Below, piece after piece: positions 6,704-8,190 of a DNA stretch of 8,190 bases. The notes beneath the pieces are model-generated. The model searched no databases. It was not told the DNA's origin and saw only the letters and a program-made list of their open reading frames with translations. The stretch spans positions 1 through 8,190 of the forward strand of contig JAQZAY010000158.1 in assembly GCA_029239415.1 (NCBI GenBank), read 5' to 3'. The translations under genes were made by a program, and so were the position numbers. Each line of letters starts with the position of its first letter. Position 1 is the first letter of the stretch. The stretch comes from Pseudomonas sp. (GTDB lineage: Bacteria; Pseudomonadota; Gammaproteobacteria; Pseudomonadales; Pseudomonadaceae).

Positions 6704-8007
6704 ACCCACGTTCCCTGGGCGATTGGCTCGCCTACCTCGAGCAGTTGCACCCTTCGGCCATCGACATGGGCCTGGAACGTTCGCGGCAGGTGGCCGAGCG
6801 GCTCGGGCTGGGCAAGCTCGCGCCCCGGGTGGTGACCGTCACGGGCACCAACGGCAAGGGGTCGACCTGCGCGTTCATTGCCAGCCTGCTGCAGGCCCAG
6901 GGCCTGAAGGTCGGGGTGTACAGCTCGCCGCACCTGCTGCACTACAACGAGCGGGTGCGCATCGACGGCCGCGACGCCAGCGATGAGCGCCTCTGCGAGG
7001 CCTTTGCCGCCGTCGAGGCGGTGCGTGGCGATACTTCCCTGACCTACTTCGAGATGGGCACCCTCGCGGCGTTCTGGCTGTTCAAGCAGTCGGCGCTGGA
7101 CGCGGTGGTGCTCGAGGTCGGCCTGGGCGGGCGCCTGGACACGGTCAACCTGATCGACGCCGACCTGTCGCTGGTCACCAGCATCGGCGTCGATCACGCC
7201 GACTACCTGGGCGATACCCGCGAATCGGTGGCCTACGAGAAGGCCGGTATCCTGCGCCAGGGCAAGCCGGCCCTGTGTGGCGACCTCGATCCGCCACAGC
7301 CCTTGCTCGACAAGGTGCGCGAGCTGGCCTGCCCGTTCTTCGCGCGCGGTGGCGAGTTTGGCCTTTCCAGCAGCGCGCAGCACTGGCAGTGGCACGGTAC
7401 GTCAGCCGACGGCGCTGTGGTCGAGCTCGACCCGCTGCCACTGCTCGACCTGCCGATGGAAAACGCCGCGCTGGCGCTGCAGGCCTACCTGCTGACGGGC
7501 CTGCCCTGGGACGCCGGGCAGATTCGCCAGGCGCTGCTCGATACCCGCATGACCGGGCGCCTGGATCGCCGGATGCTGAACTGGCAGGGCAAGCCGCTGG
7601 AACTGCTGCTGGACGTGGGCCACAACCCGCATGCCTCCGAGTACCTGGCGGCGCGACTGGCTTCCCGGCCGCGTGCCGGGCGCAGGCTGGCGGTGTTCGG
7701 CCTGCTGGCCGACAAGGACCTCGATGGCGTGATCGCGCCCCTGCAAGGTCTGGTGGACAGCTGGGCCGTGGCACCGTTGGATACCCCCCGCACGCGTCCG
7801 GCGGCTCAACTCGAATCTGCCCTGACGAACCTCGGCGCGGCGGTGAAGTCCTATGCAAGTGTCGACGCTGCCCTCGAGGGGCAGTGCGCGCAGGCAGCGG
7901 CAGGCGACCAGGTCCTGCTGTTCGGATCGTTTTTCTGCGTCGGCCAGGCATTGCAATGGCTCGAGCGACAGGCGGGGGAGGGTGGAGTAGATGGCAGTGC
8001 TGGATAA
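6700..8007 (+). CDS. folC: Bifunctional folylpolyglutamate/dihydrofolate synthase
   Basis: The protein has 435 residues and is a Mur-ligase-family enzyme that joins glutamate to dihydropteroate (making dihydrofolate) and extends the polyglutamate tail of tetrahydrofolates, using ATP. Features seen are the ATP-binding P-loop GTNGKGST (49-56), [14 protein letters not shown], the central [21 protein letters not shown] (His166, probably metal-binding), Lys181 in YEKAGI (the lysine carbamylated in this family), and DVGHNPHAS (305-313) of the C-terminal domain, where DVAHNPHA is more usual. The ATG overlaps the accD stop by four bases (ATGA). The nearest GGAGG (6679-6683) is 16 bases away, too far to act well, so translation is probably coupled to accD. 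The last 17 bases overlap the start of the SPOR-protein gene. The same accD-folC-dedD order is found in E. coli. Confidence 0.96.
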   Translation: MNPRSLGDWLAYLEQLHPSAIDMGLERSRQVAERLGLGKLAPRVVTVTGTNGKGSTCAFIASLLQAQGLKVGVYSSPHLLHYNERVRIDGRDASDERLCEAFAAVEAVRGDTSLTYFEMGTLAAFWLFKQSALDAVVLEVGLGGRLDTVNLIDADLSLVTSIGVDHADYLGDTRESVAYEKAGILRQGKPALCGDLDPPQPLLDKVRELACPFFARGGEFGLSSSAQHWQWHGTSADGAVVELDPLPLLDLPMENAALALQAYLLTGLPWDAGQIRQALLDTRMTGRLDRRMLNWQGKPLELLLDVGHNPHASEYLAARLASRPRAGRRLAVFGLLADKDLDGVIAPLQGLVDSWAVAPLDTPRTRPAAQLESALTNLGAAVKSYASVDAALEGQCAQAAAGDQVLLFGSFFCVGQALQWLERQAGEGGVDGSAG

Positions 8008-8190
8008 AGGGGTCAAGCAGCGCATGATCGGTGCGCTGGTGCTGGTCGCGCTGGCGGTGATCTTCCTGCCGATGCTGTTCACCCGTGAAGACGAGATGCG
8101 CCAGGTTCGGGTGGACGCGCCCCAGGCGCCGAGCATGCCAAGCCCGCCACCGGTCCAGGTCGAGCCCGTGCCGGTGCCCGAGCCCGAGGT
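7991..8190 (+). CDS. dedD: DedD-like SPOR-family membrane protein, N-terminal part (runs off window)
   Basis: The frame is open from ATG 7991 to the window end, 66 codons plus two bases. GGAGG at 7978-7982 lies eight bases upstream, inside folC, and the gene overlaps folC by 17 bases. The product starts [20 protein letters not shown]: a short positively charged cytoplasmic stretch, one transmembrane helix (about 12-30), then an acidic segment and a Pro/Val/Glu-rich region (from about residue 43) that would be periplasmic. This layout and the position after folC fit DedD, an inner-membrane protein with a C-terminal peptidoglycan-binding SPOR domain that collects at the division site in E. coli. 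The SPOR domain itself lies beyond the window and is not seen. cvpA and purF are expected next from the conserved order. Confidence 0.82.
   Translation, partial: MAVLDKGVKQRMIGALVLVALAVIFLPMLFTREDEMRQVRVDAPQAPSMPSPPPVQVEPVPVPEPE

Noticed and set aside
6412..7395. 327-residue open frame on the - strand across accD and folC
   Set aside because: Both + strand genes are unmistakable here, so the frame is a product of codon bias.
1..8190. Mobile element, CRISPR, defence system or biosynthetic cluster
   Set aside because: Every long open stretch is explained by a recognised chromosomal gene in a conserved order. No spaced repeats, transposase, integrase or tRNA was seen.

Overview
The window is high-GC chromosomal DNA that reads as a Pseudomonas, probably close to the P. 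putida group. The basis is the gene order, the strong G/C third-position bias, and proteins that closely match remembered Pseudomonas homologues. The order is asd, usg (asd-like paralogue), fimV, truA, trpF, accD, folC, dedD (SPOR protein). All genes are on the + strand, intact apart from the two cut by the window edges, and no intergenic gap exceeds about 130 bases. I see no tRNA, rRNA, IS element, CRISPR array or prophage gene.

Layout. Positions 1-143 hold the 3' end of asd, closed by a textbook intrinsic terminator at 164-194. usg (274-1278) follows: an aspartate-semialdehyde dehydrogenase fold in which every catalytic residue I could align is replaced. fimV (1350-4031) encodes a large inner-membrane hub protein with a signal peptide, a LysM domain, a coiled coil, one transmembrane helix and an acidic cytoplasmic part with TPR. 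A 13-bp hairpin at 4048-4078 follows it, directly abutting a consensus -10 box (TATAAT, 4081-4086). truA (TTG start, 4125-5000), trpF (5038-5670), accD (5795-6703), folC (6700-8007) and the start of dedD (7991 to the window end) then run on, with the last three overlapping one another.

How the genes fit together. This is a mixed housekeeping cluster: amino-acid synthesis (asd, trpF), tRNA pseudouridylation (truA), the committed step of fatty-acid synthesis (accD), folate polyglutamylation (folC) and cell-envelope or polar organisation (fimV, dedD). It corresponds to the E. coli usg-truA-dedA-accD-folC-dedD region. Here fimV lies between usg and truA, and a stand-alone trpF takes the place of dedA.

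I did not find a new biological system. The points most worth a second look are the catalytically dead Asd paralogue next to the live enzyme, candidate internal promoters before fimV, truA and trpF, the TTG start and altered active-site motif of TruA, and a small tandem repeat in the periplasmic linker of FimV.
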